This document shows, piece after piece, positions 1 through 8,947 of a DNA stretch of 64,000 nt. The position numbers and the translations under genes were made by a program. The notes below the pieces were generated by a model, which worked only from the letters and a program-made list of their open reading frames with translations, was not told the origin of the DNA and did no database searches. The DNA is from an uncultured Prevotella sp. GTDB lineage: Bacteria; Bacteroidota; Bacteroidia; Bacteroidales; Bacteroidaceae. Numbering within the stretch: the first letter of the stretch is position 1; every line of letters begins with the position of its first letter. The DNA is taken from the NCBI GenBank assembly GCA_900319905.1, contig ONQB01000008.1:16014-80013 (forward strand), in the 5' to 3' direction.

Positions 1-48
1 CACTAACTTTATGCATGGCATGAAGTTAGGCTTCCCTCGGGAATGTCC

Positions 49-71
49 AAGAAAAAGACGAGCTTTTTCTT
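49..71. terminator. AT-rich hairpin at left edge
   Basis: A 9-bp inverted repeat, AAGAAAAAG at 49-57 and CTTTTTCTT at 63-71, is separated by 5 nt. It probably ends a gene lying to the left of the window. Its right arm overlaps the -33 element of the next promoter. A second inverted repeat, CTAACTT/AAGTTAG, lies at 3-29. Confidence 0.35.
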
Positions 72-100
72 TGCCATTCCTCTCGTTTGCACTAACTTTG
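70..100 (+). promoter_or_regulatory. Bacteroidetes-type promoter of murF-alr
   Basis: TTTG at 70-73, a 19-bp spacer and TAACTTTG at 93-100 match the Bacteroidetes sigma consensus (TTTG / TAnnTTTG) exactly. The expected start of transcription lies about 20 nt before the ATG at 126. Confidence 0.75.
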
Positions 101-125
101 CAGTAAATTTATAAAGTTACAGAAA

Positions 126-2603
126 ATGACTTATACCATTGAGAAAGTGACTACGCTTATCGGCGCACGCCGTTATGGACTTCACGATGCTAATATCGGC
201 TTCCTGCTTACCGATAGCCGTTCGCTTTGTTTCCCGGAAGAAACGTTGTTCTTCGCATTGAAGTCGGGCCGTAATGATGGTCATCGCTACATCGCTGACC
301 TCTATCGTCGCGGTGTGAGAAACTTTGTTGTGACTGACGTGCCACAGAGTTTTGATACGGTCTATCCCGAGGCTAACTTTTTGAAAGTGACTGATACATG
401 TGAGGCACTGCAGCGTCTGGCCGAGCGCCATCGTGATGCTTTTAACATCCCCATCGTGGGTATCACGGGCAGCAATGGTAAGACGATTGTCAAGGAATGG
501 CTTTACCAGGTGTTGTCTCCCGACCGTTATGTTACTCGTTCGCCGCGTAGCTACAACTCGCAGATTGGTGTGCCTCTGTCGGTGTGGCTGTTGAACAGCG
601 ACTCTCAGGTGGGCATCTTTGAGGCTGGCATCAGCGAACCGGGCGAGATGCTGGCATTGCGTGACATCATCCAGCCTACTATCGCTGTCCTGACCAATCT
701 GGGCCAGGCCCATCAGGAGAACTTCAAGTCTATGGAGCAGAAGTGCCGAGAGAAGCTGGTCTTGTTCCATGACGCTCAGACCATCGTCTATCCGGCTGAT
801 GATAATACCGTGCGCCATGTCATTGCTGAAAGCGATTACCGTGGAGAGCGCCTCTATTGGTCGACAACTGACGAACATGCCCCGATGTTTGTCAAAAGAA
901 TCGAAAAGCACGAAGAGGCTACTACGGTTACTTATATATATAATGGTGCGAAAGAACAAAAGTTCAGTATCCCCTTCATTGATGACGCAAGCATTGAGGA
1001 CGCTATCGTTACGGCCATCGTGGCGTTGCGCTTAGGAGTTGATGCAAAGACGCTTGCCGACCGTATGATGCAACTTGAGCCGGTGGCCATGCGCTTGGAA
1101 GTGAAGGAGGGACGCCATGGTTGCACGCTCATCAACGACTCCTACAACTCCGACATCAATTCGCTCGACATTGCCCTCGACTTCATGAGCCGTCGACCCG
1201 ACCATAAAGGCCGTCGCCGCACACTGATCTTGAGCGACATCCAACAGAGTGGCGAGGAGCCCGCGGCGCTCTATCGTGAGGTGAGCGACTTGTGCGTCAA
1301 GCGTGGCGTGGAGAAGTTTGTCGGCATCGGACCGAGAATTTCTGACAACGCTGAGGCAATTGCCGTGCGTGAGAAGTTCTTCTTTACAACCGTTGAGGCG
1401 TTCCTGCGCAGCGAGGTGTTCCGTACCATGCGTGATGAAGTCGTGCTTATCAAGGGTGCCCGGCAGTTTGGCTTCGACCAAATCACAGAGCAACTGGTGG
1501 AGAAGGTACACGAGACGGTGCTTGAGGTCAATCTCAATGCTGTGGTGGCCAACCTCAATTACTACCGCTCCTTCATGAAGCCGGAGACCAAGCTTGTGTG
1601 CATGATTAAGGCCGATGCCTATGGGGCGGGCAGTGTGGAGATTGCCAAAACCTTGCAGGATCATCGCGTCGACTATCTGGCTGTGGCCGTGGCCGACGAG
1701 GGTGCGACGCTGCGTCGAAACGGTATCACCAGCAACATCATGATAATGAACCCTGAGATGTCGGCTTTCAAGACGATGTTCGACTTCGATCTTGAACCTG
1801 AGGTGTACTCGTTCCGTCTGCTCGATGCCTTGGTCAAGGCAGCCGAAAAGGAGGGTATCACGGGTTGGCCTGTCCACATCAAGCTCGATACCGGTATGCA
1901 CCGTCTTGGCTTTGACCCGGAAAAGGACATGGACGAGCTCATTCGTAGGCTGAAACATCAGAATGCCGTCATCCCGCGGTCGGTGTTCTCTCACTTCGTC
2001 GGTTCCGACAGTGATAGCTTTGATGACTTTTCGGCCAAGCAGTTTGCTCTGTTCGATAAGGGCAGCAAGCAACTGCAGGCAGCCTTTGAGCATAAGATTC
2101 TGCGACATATTGACAACTCAGCCGGCATAGAGCATTTCCCTGACCGCCAGCTTGATATGTGTCGTCTCGGCCTTGGTCTCTATGGCATTAATAGCCGTAA
2201 CAACCAGACCATCAACAATGTATCAACTTTGAAGACAACGATTCTCCAGTTGCGTAATGTGCCGGCCGGCGACACTGTGGGCTACAGTCGAAAGGGTACT
2301 ATCGACCATGACAGTGTGATTGCTGCCATACCTATCGGCTACGCTGACGGCCTCAACCGCCATTTGGGCAACCGCCATTGCTACTGCTTGGTCAACGGTC
2401 AGAAGGCTGAATATGTAGGCAATATCTGCATGGACGTGGCAATGATTGACGTGACTGGCATTGATTGTAAGGAAGGCGACAGTGTGGAAATCTTCGGTGA
2501 TCACCTGCCGGTGACGGTGCTTTCCGACGCACTCGACACGATTCCTTACGAGGTGATGACCGGTATCAGCAACCGCGTAAAGCGTGTTTACTTCCAGGAC
2601 TAA
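126..2603 (+). CDS. murF-alr: Bifunctional MurF / alanine racemase
   Basis: An 825-residue fusion of two peptidoglycan precursor enzymes. The N-terminal half (about 1-455) is UDP-MurNAc-tripeptide:D-Ala-D-Ala ligase, with the Mur-ligase P-loop GITGSNGKT (Lys119) and the AGISEPGEM segment. The C-terminal half (about 460-825) is a PLP-dependent alanine racemase, with the Schiff-base lysine in KADAYGAG (Lys495) and the catalytic tyrosine in VGYSRKG (Tyr720). The racemase supplies D-Ala, which a separate Ddl ligase joins into the dipeptide that MurF uses. This fusion is usual in Bacteroidetes, so both domains are expected to be active in the cytoplasm. It has its own promoter and ends at a strong shared terminator. 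Confidence 0.95.
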   Translation: MTYTIEKVTTLIGARRYGLHDANIGFLLTDSRSLCFPEETLFFALKSGRNDGHRYIADLYRRGVRNFVVTDVPQSFDTVYPEANFLKVTDTCEALQRLAERHRDAFNIPIVGITGSNGKTIVKEWLYQVLSPDRYVTRSPRSYNSQIGVPLSVWLLNSDSQVGIFEAGISEPGEMLALRDIIQPTIAVLTNLGQAHQENFKSMEQKCREKLVLFHDAQTIVYPADDNTVRHVIAESDYRGERLYWSTTDEHAPMFVKRIEKHEEATTVTYIYNGAKEQKFSIPFIDDASIEDAIVTAIVALRLGVDAKTLADRMMQLEPVAMRLEVKEGRHGCTLINDSYNSDINSLDIALDFMSRRPDHKGRRRTLILSDIQQSGEEPAALYREVSDLCVKRGVEKFVGIGPRISDNAEAIAVREKFFFTTVEAFLRSEVFRTMRDEVVLIKGARQFGFDQITEQLVEKVHETVLEVNLNAVVANLNYYRSFMKPETKLVCMIKADAYGAGSVEIAKTLQDHRVDYLAVAVADEGATLRRNGITSNIMIMNPEMSAFKTMFDFDLEPEVYSFRLLDALVKAAEKEGITGWPVHIKLDTGMHRLGFDPEKDMDELIRRLKHQNAVIPRSVFSHFVGSDSDSFDDFSAKQFALFDKGSKQLQAAFEHKILRHIDNSAGIEHFPDRQLDMCRLGLGLYGINSRNNQTINNVSTLKTTILQLRNVPAGDTVGYSRKGTIDHDSVIAAIPIGYADGLNRHLGNRHCYCLVNGQKAEYVGNICMDVAMIDVTGIDCKEGDSVEIFGDHLPVTVLSDALDTIPYEVMTGISNRVKRVYFQD

Positions 2604-2626
2604 CAGAAACGATACTTACAATAAGC

Positions 2627-2660
2627 AAAAAAATCGGGGCGAGACCGCTCCGATTTTTTT
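2627..2660. terminator. Bidirectional terminator
   Basis: The arms 2627-2640 (A7 then TCGGGGC) and 2647-2660 (GCTCCGA then T7) form a 14-bp stem with one G-T pair and a 6-nt loop. Poly-A and poly-T runs flank it, so it can stop transcription from both converging genes. Confidence 0.85.
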
Positions 2661-2699
2661 GTGCCATAGCCGACCGACGCTGCGGTATATGGTCTCATT

Positions 2700-3842
2700 T
2701 TATTCCAGGTGCTTGATGTAGACGCGGTGACGTCGATTGCATTCCGCATCGAGGTATTGCCATTGTGACAGTACGCCCTTGTTGGTTTCCATCTGTGGAC
2801 CGGTCTGTGCGTACTTGAAATTGTATTTCTGGTACCAACCGATGAGGTCATTGAAAATCAATGCGTTGGCACCTTTTACACGATATTCCGGCAGTACGCC
2901 GATGAGTAGCAGGTCGATGATGCTTGTCTTATGCCATTTTAGCACCTTGAGCATGTGCCACCAGCCCATTGGCCACAGTCGGCCATCGCGTGTCCGGCGC
3001 AAGGCTCGGCTGAATGAGGGGAAGGAGACCCCGAAGCCCACCAGCTTGTCGTTGTGTCGGGTGTCAACCACACAGCTCACGAGATTGAGGTCGGCCAATG
3101 TGATGTATTCTTCCACGAGACGCTTGATCTGACTTGAAGAGAGATGGGAAAAACCGTACAAGTCCTTGTAGGTGATGTTGAGTACGTCAAACAGCTCATA
3201 CGCCCTTCGGCCTTCTACCATGTCGTGACGGTTGAACTTACGTGTTTGCAGACCGTAGCGCTTCTCTACCATCTCGGCGGTGCGAGCGAACTTCTGTGGC
3301 GTCACCTCAGGCACCTTGACCTTGTATTCCACGTAGTCATTGTCCTTGACAAATCCTAAGCGTTCCAAGTGTTCTTGGTAGTAAGGATAGTTGTAGTTGA
3401 CATACATGGAAGATATTTCATCAAATCCTTCCACGAGCAATCCCTCACGGTCCATGTCCTCAAAGCCCATTGGACCGACAAGAAGTGTAAGCCCCTGTGA
3501 GGCTCCCCATTTAGCCACGGCCTGTAATAGGGCGCTTGACACCTCAGGGTCGTCGACAAAGTCGAACCATCCAAAGCGTACGGCCTTGCTTTGCCAGTAG
3601 TCGTTGGCCCGGTGGTTGACGATGCCTGCGATGCGTCCGCACAGCCTGCCATCTTTATAGGCTAAAAAATACTTGGCATCACAGAATTCAAAAGCAGGGT
3701 TCTTGGTCTTGTCGAGCGTTTTCATCTCGTCGGAAAAGAGGAAAGGTACAGCCGACGGGCAACTGCGATAAAGATCATAGTAAAACTGCACAAATGCCTT
3801 CAGCTCCTTGTGTGAGCTAACGCTTATTATTTCAACGCTCAT
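2700..3842 (-). CDS. GNAT-like N-acetyltransferase family protein
   Basis: A 380-residue soluble protein with no signal peptide. It resembles a family common in Bacteroidetes that is annotated as N-acetyltransferase-like, with a GNAT-type core toward the C terminus (the stretch around LLIGVLPEYRVKGANALIF fits an acetyl-CoA-binding loop). The substrate is unknown. It starts 6 bp after the stop of the nitroreductase gene, so the two are probably one transcript from the promoter at 4610. The family assignment is from memory of the overall sequence; no catalytic residue could be confirmed. Confidence 0.6.
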   Translation of the reverse strand: MSVEIISVSSHKELKAFVQFYYDLYRSCPSAVPFLFSDEMKTLDKTKNPAFEFCDAKYFLAYKDGRLCGRIAGIVNHRANDYWQSKAVRFGWFDFVDDPEVSSALLQAVAKWGASQGLTLLVGPMGFEDMDREGLLVEGFDEISSMYVNYNYPYYQEHLERLGFVKDNDYVEYKVKVPEVTPQKFARTAEMVEKRYGLQTRKFNRHDMVEGRRAYELFDVLNITYKDLYGFSHLSSSQIKRLVEEYITLADLNLVSCVVDTRHNDKLVGFGVSFPSFSRALRRTRDGRLWPMGWWHMLKVLKWHKTSIIDLLLIGVLPEYRVKGANALIFNDLIGWYQKYNFKYAQTGPQMETNKGVLSQWQYLDAECNRRHRVYIKHLE

Positions 3843-3848
3843 GGTATG

Positions 3849-4589
3849 TCAACTTAAAAATCCCTGATGCTTCAGAGCTTCAACGAGTCCTTCCGACATA
3901 GCCTCATTATCCTTCTTCGTGTATCGGATGTCAGTGAACACTTGCGCCAACGTCTCTTTGTGGTTGATCTCAACGAAATGTTGGTTTTCGGGCAGTGACT
4001 CCTTGTAGTCGTAGCATGCATCGATGCGTTCGGGCGTGTAGTCGTGATAGGTCTCACTGTGCAGAATAGCGTCGATGGGCAGGCGGTCGCTTTGTGCAGG
4101 GTCCTCGTCGGGCCAGCCCAGGGTGATGGTTGCCACTGGAAACACCAGTTTGGGCAGTTTTAGCAATTTGATGATGGACATTGGCTGATACACCGTAGTG
4201 CCCAGGAAGCAAGTGCCCAGTCCAGCCTCTTCTGAGAGATTACAGAAGGTCTGGCAATATAATAAGGTGTCGGTGGCCGCATTGATAAAACTCAGCAGGT
4301 TGTCATAGCCTGGTACGGCGTTGCGGTTCTTGGCCCACAGCGAGGTGCGCCGAAAGTCAGCACAGAATGTGAGCACGACGGGTGCGCCGGTCACCATGGG
4401 TTGGCTGAAATGTGCTGGTGCCAGTTGTCGCTTCATGGCGTCATCACGCGTCACCACTACACTGTAGAGCTGAAGGTTGCCCATAGTAGGAGTGCGCTCG
4501 GCTTGTTGAAGTAAAGACGTAAGCAAAGCTTCGGAAACTGCTTTGCCTGAATATTTTCTGATACTTTTGCGTTTTCCCAAGTTGTTCAT
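3849..4589 (-). CDS. Nitroreductase-family NAD(P)H oxidoreductase
   Basis: A 246-residue flavoprotein of the NfsA/FRP nitroreductase type. The N terminus carries the family's KRKSIRKYSGKAV opening and an ERTPTMGNLQ segment that lines the FMN site; GTCFLGTTVY and TLGWPDEDP are typical of the second half. It would reduce flavins, quinones or nitro compounds with NADPH in the cytoplasm; the natural substrate cannot be read from sequence. It is the first gene of a two-gene unit with the GNAT-like gene and is divergent from nrdJ, with a -7 box at 4610-4617. Confidence 0.85.
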   Translation of the reverse strand: MNNLGKRKSIRKYSGKAVSEALLTSLLQQAERTPTMGNLQLYSVVVTRDDAMKRQLAPAHFSQPMVTGAPVVLTFCADFRRTSLWAKNRNAVPGYDNLLSFINAATDTLLYCQTFCNLSEEAGLGTCFLGTTVYQPMSIIKLLKLPKLVFPVATITLGWPDEDPAQSDRLPIDAILHSETYHDYTPERIDACYDYKESLPENQHFVEINHKETLAQVFTDIRYTKKDNEAMSEGLVEALKHQGFLS

Positions 4590-4609
4590 TTCGTCAAAGT
4601 CTTAGACTG

Positions 4610-4617
4610 CAAAGGTA
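4610..4617 (-). promoter_or_regulatory. -7 box of the nitroreductase operon
   Basis: On the minus strand this reads TACCTTTG, a match to TAnnTTTG, 20 nt before the ATG at 4589. No clear -33 TTTG was found at the usual distance. Confidence 0.55.
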
Positions 4618-4692
4618 TGTATTATTTTCTAGACTAAGTGAGATTTAACATAAATATATTTCAAAAGTAATACAGATAAGATTATTATTTAC

Positions 4693-4700
4693 TATTTTTG
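4693..4700 (+). promoter_or_regulatory. -7 box of nrdJ
   Basis: TATTTTTG fits TAnnTTTG, 39 nt before the ATG at 4740. The leader is too short to hold a cobalamin riboswitch. It does contain TTCTCCACA (4711-4719), one mismatch from a DnaA box, as an isolated copy. Confidence 0.55.
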
Positions 4701-4739
4701 CAGTCGCAAATTCTCCACAAATAATCAATAATTGAAATA

Positions 4740-7298
4740 ATGGAAGCCCAAAAGACTTACACTTATGACGAAGCTTTCAATGCTTCGTTGGCCTATTTCG
4801 GCGGCGACGAGTTAGCTGCCCGAGTGTGGGTAAACAAGTATGCCATGAAAGACAGTTTCGGGCATATCTTTGAGAAGTCGCCCGTTGACATGCACTGGCG
4901 CATTGCCAACGAGGTGGCGAGAATCGAACAGAAATATAAGAATCCAATGACCGCGCAGCAGGTGTTTGACCTGCTTGATCACTTCCGTTATGTGGTTCCT
5001 GCCGGCAGTCCGATGACTGGCATTGGCAACAACCACCAGGTGGCGTCGCTGAGCAACTGCTTTGTCATTGGACTTGATGGCGATGCCGACAGCTATGGCG
5101 CCATCATGAAAATTGACGAGGAGCAGGTGCAGCTCATGAAGCGGCGTGGCGGTGTGGGCCATGACCTTAGTCAGTTGCGCCCTAAAGGCAGTCCGGTGAA
5201 CAACTCCGCCCTCACTTCTACGGGTGTGGTGCCGTTTATGGAGCGGTACAGCAATTCCACCCGTGAGGTGGCGCAGGATGGCCGTCGTGGTGCTCTGATG
5301 CTGTCCATAAGCATCAAGCATCCTGACTCAGAGGCATTCATCGACGCGAAGATGACCGAGGGCAAGGTGACCGGTGCCAATGTCAGTGTCAAGATCGACG
5401 ACGAGTTCATGCGTGACGCCATCGACGATAAGCCTTACGTCCAACAGTTCCCGATCGACAGCAAGAAGCCTAAGTACACAAAGGAAATCTCTGCACGCAA
5501 GCTGTGGGAGAAGATTGTGCACAATGCATGGAAGAGTGCCGAGCCGGGCGTGCTCTTCTGGGACACTATCCTTCGAGAGAGCATTCCTGACTGCTATGCC
5601 GACTTAGGCTTCCGTACGGTGAGCACCAATCCTTGTGGTGAGATCCCCTTGTGTCCTTACGACAGCTGTCGTTTGCTTTGCCTCAATCTGTACAGCTACG
5701 TCGTTAACCCCTTCACGCCGCAGGCGAAGTTCGATTTCGACAAGTTCAAGCAGCACGTGCAGTGGGCTCAGCGCATCATGGACGATATCGTAGACCTTGA
5801 GATGGAGAAGATCGACATGATCCTCGCCAAGATCAAGAGCGATCCGCAAAGCGACGAGGTGAAGGCTACAGAGTATCATCTCTGGGAGAAGATCAAGCAC
5901 AAGAGCGGCCTGGGCCGCCGTACAGGTGTGGGCATCACGGCCGAGGGCGACATGCTGGCTGCCATGGGCTTGCGCTATGGCACGCAGGAAGCTACGGACT
6001 TTGCCGTGGAGGTGCAGAAGACGCTGGCGCTGAATGCATATCGCAGTAGCGTCAACATGGCTGCTGAGCGCGGTGCCTTTGCCATCTACGATGCCAAGCG
6101 CGAGGAGAACAATCCATTTGTGCTACGCATCAAGGAGGCTGATCCACAGCTCTATGAGGACATGGTGAAGTATGGCCGTCGTAACATCGCCTGCCTGACC
6201 ATTGCCCCCACTGGCACTACATCACTCATGACGCAAACCACTAGTGGCATTGAACCCGTGTTCATGCCTGTCTATAAGCGTCGCCGTAAGGTCAATCCCA
6301 ATGATCCTGAAGTCCATGTTGACTTCGTGGATGAGGTGGGCGACTCCTTCGAGGAATATATCGTCTATCACCGTAAGTTCATTGAGTGGATGAAAGTCAA
6401 CGGTATCGACACCGAGAAGAAGTACACACAGGAAGAGATTGACGACCTCGTGCGTCGCTCACCTTATTATCATGCTACGGCCAACGATGTGGACTGGCTG
6501 ATGAAGGTGAAGATGCAGGGAGCTATTCAGAAATGGGTTGACCATAGCATTTCCGTGACCGTCAACCTGCCCAATAACGTGGACGAGGCGTTGGTCAACA
6601 AACTGTATGTGGAGGCATGGCGTTCGGGCTGCAAGGGTTGTACTATCTATCGTGACGGCAGCCGCTCGGGTGTAATGATTTCGGCAAAGAAAGATAAGAA
6701 AAAGGAAGCACCCGCTCCTGTTACCGCTCCGGCCATCGTGCGGCCGGCTGTGCAGGAGGTACGCCCGAAGGAACTCGACTGCGACGTGGTGCGTTTCCAG
6801 AACAATAAGGAGAAGTGGGTGGCTTTTGTCGGATTGCTCGATGGTTATCCCTATGAGATCTTCACGGGCTTACAAGACGATGACGAGGGCATTATGCTGC
6901 CAAAGACCGTCACGAAGGGTAAGATCATCAAGCAGACCAATGCGGACGGCACACATCGATACGACTTCCAGTTCGAGAACAAACGTGGCTACAAGACCAC
7001 CGTTGAGGGATTGTCGGAGAAGTTCAACCCTGAGTACTGGAACTACGCCAAGCTTATCTCCGGAGTGCTGCGTTACCGCATGCCTATCGACCATGTGATT
7101 AAGCTTGTCAGCTCGTTGCAGCTCAAGGACGAGAGCATCAATACCTGGAAGAATGGTGTGGAGCGTGCCTTGAAGAAGTATATCGTTGACGGTACAAAGG
7201 CCAAAGGCCAGAAGTGCCCGGTGTGTGGTCAGGAGACGCTCGTCTATCAGGAAGGCTGCCTTATCTGTACTAACTGCGGTGCAAGCCGTTGTGGATGA
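4740..7298 (+). CDS. nrdJ: Adenosylcobalamin-dependent (class II) ribonucleotide reductase
   Basis: An 852-residue enzyme that reduces ribonucleotides to deoxyribonucleotides using an adenosylcobalamin radical, so it needs no oxygen and suits an anaerobe. The class II/R1-like core shows SNCFVIG near the N terminus (first redox cysteine), NPCGEIPL with CRLLCLNLYS (active-site region) and IAPTGTTSLM (phosphate-binding loop). The C terminus has a CxxC...CxxC zinc-ribbon-like tail ending in CGASRCG, which may pass electrons from thioredoxin. A Lys/Ala/Pro-rich linker near residues 650-690 joins core and tail. It is monocistronic, with a MITE-like palindrome just downstream. The B12 need fits the BtuB-type receptor 4 kb away. 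Confidence 0.93.
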   Translation: MEAQKTYTYDEAFNASLAYFGGDELAARVWVNKYAMKDSFGHIFEKSPVDMHWRIANEVARIEQKYKNPMTAQQVFDLLDHFRYVVPAGSPMTGIGNNHQVASLSNCFVIGLDGDADSYGAIMKIDEEQVQLMKRRGGVGHDLSQLRPKGSPVNNSALTSTGVVPFMERYSNSTREVAQDGRRGALMLSISIKHPDSEAFIDAKMTEGKVTGANVSVKIDDEFMRDAIDDKPYVQQFPIDSKKPKYTKEISARKLWEKIVHNAWKSAEPGVLFWDTILRESIPDCYADLGFRTVSTNPCGEIPLCPYDSCRLLCLNLYSYVVNPFTPQAKFDFDKFKQHVQWAQRIMDDIVDLEMEKIDMILAKIKSDPQSDEVKATEYHLWEKIKHKSGLGRRTGVGITAEGDMLAAMGLRYGTQEATDFAVEVQKTLALNAYRSSVNMAAERGAFAIYDAKREENNPFVLRIKEADPQLYEDMVKYGRRNIACLTIAPTGTTSLMTQTTSGIEPVFMPVYKRRRKVNPNDPEVHVDFVDEVGDSFEEYIVYHRKFIEWMKVNGIDTEKKYTQEEIDDLVRRSPYYHATANDVDWLMKVKMQGAIQKWVDHSISVTVNLPNNVDEALVNKLYVEAWRSGCKGCTIYRDGSRSGVMISAKKDKKKEAPAPVTAPAIVRPAVQEVRPKELDCDVVRFQNNKEKWVAFVGLLDGYPYEIFTGLQDDDEGIMLPKTVTKGKIIKQTNADGTHRYDFQFENKRGYKTTVEGLSEKFNPEYWNYAKLISGVLRYRMPIDHVIKLVSSLQLKDESINTWKNGVERALKKYIVDGTKAKGQKCPVCGQETLVYQEGCLICTNCGASRCG

Positions 7299-7326
7299 TC
7301 AACTATTTTTAAGGATATAGAAGAGA

Positions 7327-7480
7327 GGAGGGCGTATCAAAATTGGAGAAGTCTGGGGGTTCAGAAGTCCAGAAGCTCTGTCATTACTAAAATGATACCT
7401 TATTATCAGATACTTATGCATTTGACGGAACTTCTGGTCTTCCGGACTTCTGAGCTTCTCCGATTTTGATACACCCCTCC
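7327..7480. repeat. MITE-like palindromic element, copy 1
   Basis: A 154-bp element with imperfect terminal inverted repeats of about 48 bp. The left end reads GGAGGGCGTATCAAAAT and the right end is its near complement, ending TTTGATACACCCCTCC. The non-palindromic core (about 7379-7425) is the reverse complement of the core of the element at 11367, so the two belong to one family in opposite orientation. It has no coding capacity. It sits between nrdJ and the amidase gene and may also act as a terminator. Confidence 0.8.
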
Positions 7481-7514
7481 TTTCCCTTAATAAATGATAA
7501 AACTAAAAGCTCAC

Positions 7515-7547
7515 TTGGCGTTCTCAAAATAAAAAGCATTAATTTTG
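7515..7547 (+). promoter_or_regulatory. Promoter of amidase gene
   Basis: TTG at 7515-7517, a 22-bp spacer and TAATTTTG at 7540-7547. The box ends 8 nt before the ATG at 7556, so the mRNA has almost no leader. Confidence 0.55.
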
Positions 7548-7555
7548 TGGAATAT

Positions 7556-8929
7556 ATGTCAGCCATGTTGAGGAAGATAGTTTTTGCATTGCTCATGTTC
7601 GTGTTTCCCGTGCTTACCATCGGTGCTGCGGGCCGAACGTTCACACTCGTTATTGATGCCGGCCACGGCGGTCACGATAGCGGTGCTCGTGGTGCTGTGT
7701 CGGCAGAAAAGAACCTGACGTTACGCTATGCGCTCGCTTTCGGTAAGGCTGTGGAGCAGAACTGCTCTGACGTGAAGGTCATCTATACCCGCAAGACCGA
7801 TGTGTTCCTGCCTTTGCATGAACGTGCGGATATTGCCAACCGCAACAAAGCCGATCTGTTTATCTCTATTCATATTAATGCCTTGGAGCCAGGACATATC
7901 TCCCGCGGCTTCCAAAGCTACACTCTTGGCACCGGTGAGCGTACCGGAGACAGGGGACTGAAGGAAAACTTAGAGGTGGCCCGCCGTGAGAATTCCGTCA
8001 TCTTCATGGAGAAAGACTATCAGTCCAACTATAAAGGATTGGCCAATTCCGCGGAAAGCGACATTATGTTTGAGTTTATTGCTGACAAGAACCGCGAGCG
8101 AAGTGTTGAACTCTCGCGCATGATGCAGCAAGAAGTGTGCAAGGCCACGGGACGGCACGATGGTGGTTCTCACCAGAACAACCTTGCTGTGCTGCGTCTC
8201 ACGTCCATGCCGGCTGCCTTGCTTGAGTTGGGCTTCATCTCGACTCCTGACGAGGAGACGTTCCTCAACACCGATTCTGCCTTAGACCTTTATACCAATG
8301 GAATGCTCAAGGCTTTCATCCGTTACAAGCGTAAATACGGCGCAATAGGAAACGATGACATTGATGTGCCTTATCGGCAGAACCAGACACGTGATACATC
8401 GGCTTTGACAGACAGTGACGAAAATGCGACAGACAACGACGAGGTCTCGTCTTCCTCCTCGCACAAAAGAAAAGGCAACAAGATCGGCACACGAAGCACT
8501 CGCAGCCGTGAAACCACGCAGAGAGAACAGGCTGATAAGGCCGAATCATCTTCAAAAAGATCGTCTCAGAACAGAATAGCTTCTGCGAGAAATATAGAAT
8601 CTGACAGACGACAGACGACAGATAACAAGGTCGTGAAACAATCGGAGCCCGTGTTTAAGGTGCAGATCTTCTCAAGTACGGTGAAGGTGAAGGCAGGTAG
8701 TCCACTGTTCAAAGGACTCGAAGGTTGCGAGAGCTATGAAGAAGGAAGTTACACGAAGTACACCTATGGCTCAAGCAACAACTATAACTCCATCAACAGA
8801 TTGCGTAAGAGCATACTGGATAAATTTCCCCAGGCATTCGTCATCGCCTTCAAGGATGGCAAGAAGATGAATGTGAATGAGGGCATCAAAGAGTTTCTCC
8901 GCAACAAACATAGTAACGGTAACAGATAA
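7556..8929 (+). CDS. N-acetylmuramoyl-L-alanine amidase (Amidase_3)
   Basis: A 457-residue exported enzyme that cuts the bond between MurNAc and the stem peptide during cell separation. A signal peptide (about 1-25) is followed by the Amidase_3 zinc domain: IDAGHGGHDSG (first zinc His), ERADIANRNKADLFISIHIN (second His) and LELGFIS with the catalytic Glu. A Ser/Lys/Arg-rich linker follows, then a SPOR-like C-terminal module of about 90 residues (from VFKVQIFSS) that probably binds denuded septal glycan. The open frame reaches back to 7466, but the -7 box at 7540 excludes that start; 7556 or the ATG at 7565 is used. It probably forms an operon with the MCE gene 18 bp downstream. Confidence 0.9.
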   Translation: MSAMLRKIVFALLMFVFPVLTIGAAGRTFTLVIDAGHGGHDSGARGAVSAEKNLTLRYALAFGKAVEQNCSDVKVIYTRKTDVFLPLHERADIANRNKADLFISIHINALEPGHISRGFQSYTLGTGERTGDRGLKENLEVARRENSVIFMEKDYQSNYKGLANSAESDIMFEFIADKNRERSVELSRMMQQEVCKATGRHDGGSHQNNLAVLRLTSMPAALLELGFISTPDEETFLNTDSALDLYTNGMLKAFIRYKRKYGAIGNDDIDVPYRQNQTRDTSALTDSDENATDNDEVSSSSSHKRKGNKIGTRSTRSRETTQREQADKAESSSKRSSQNRIASARNIESDRRQTTDNKVVKQSEPVFKVQIFSSTVKVKAGSPLFKGLEGCESYEEGSYTKYTYGSSNNYNSINRLRKSILDKFPQAFVIAFKDGKKMNVNEGIKEFLRNKHSNGNR

Positions 8930-8947
8930 TAATTAAGCTAATAATAT

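Noticed and set aside
1032-2108. 358-residue frame antisense to murF-alr
   Set aside because: A shadow of a long, well-supported gene; no start context or motifs.
4618-4739. Cobalamin riboswitch before nrdJ
   Set aside because: The gap is too short and AT-rich, and no B12-box-like conserved sequence was seen.
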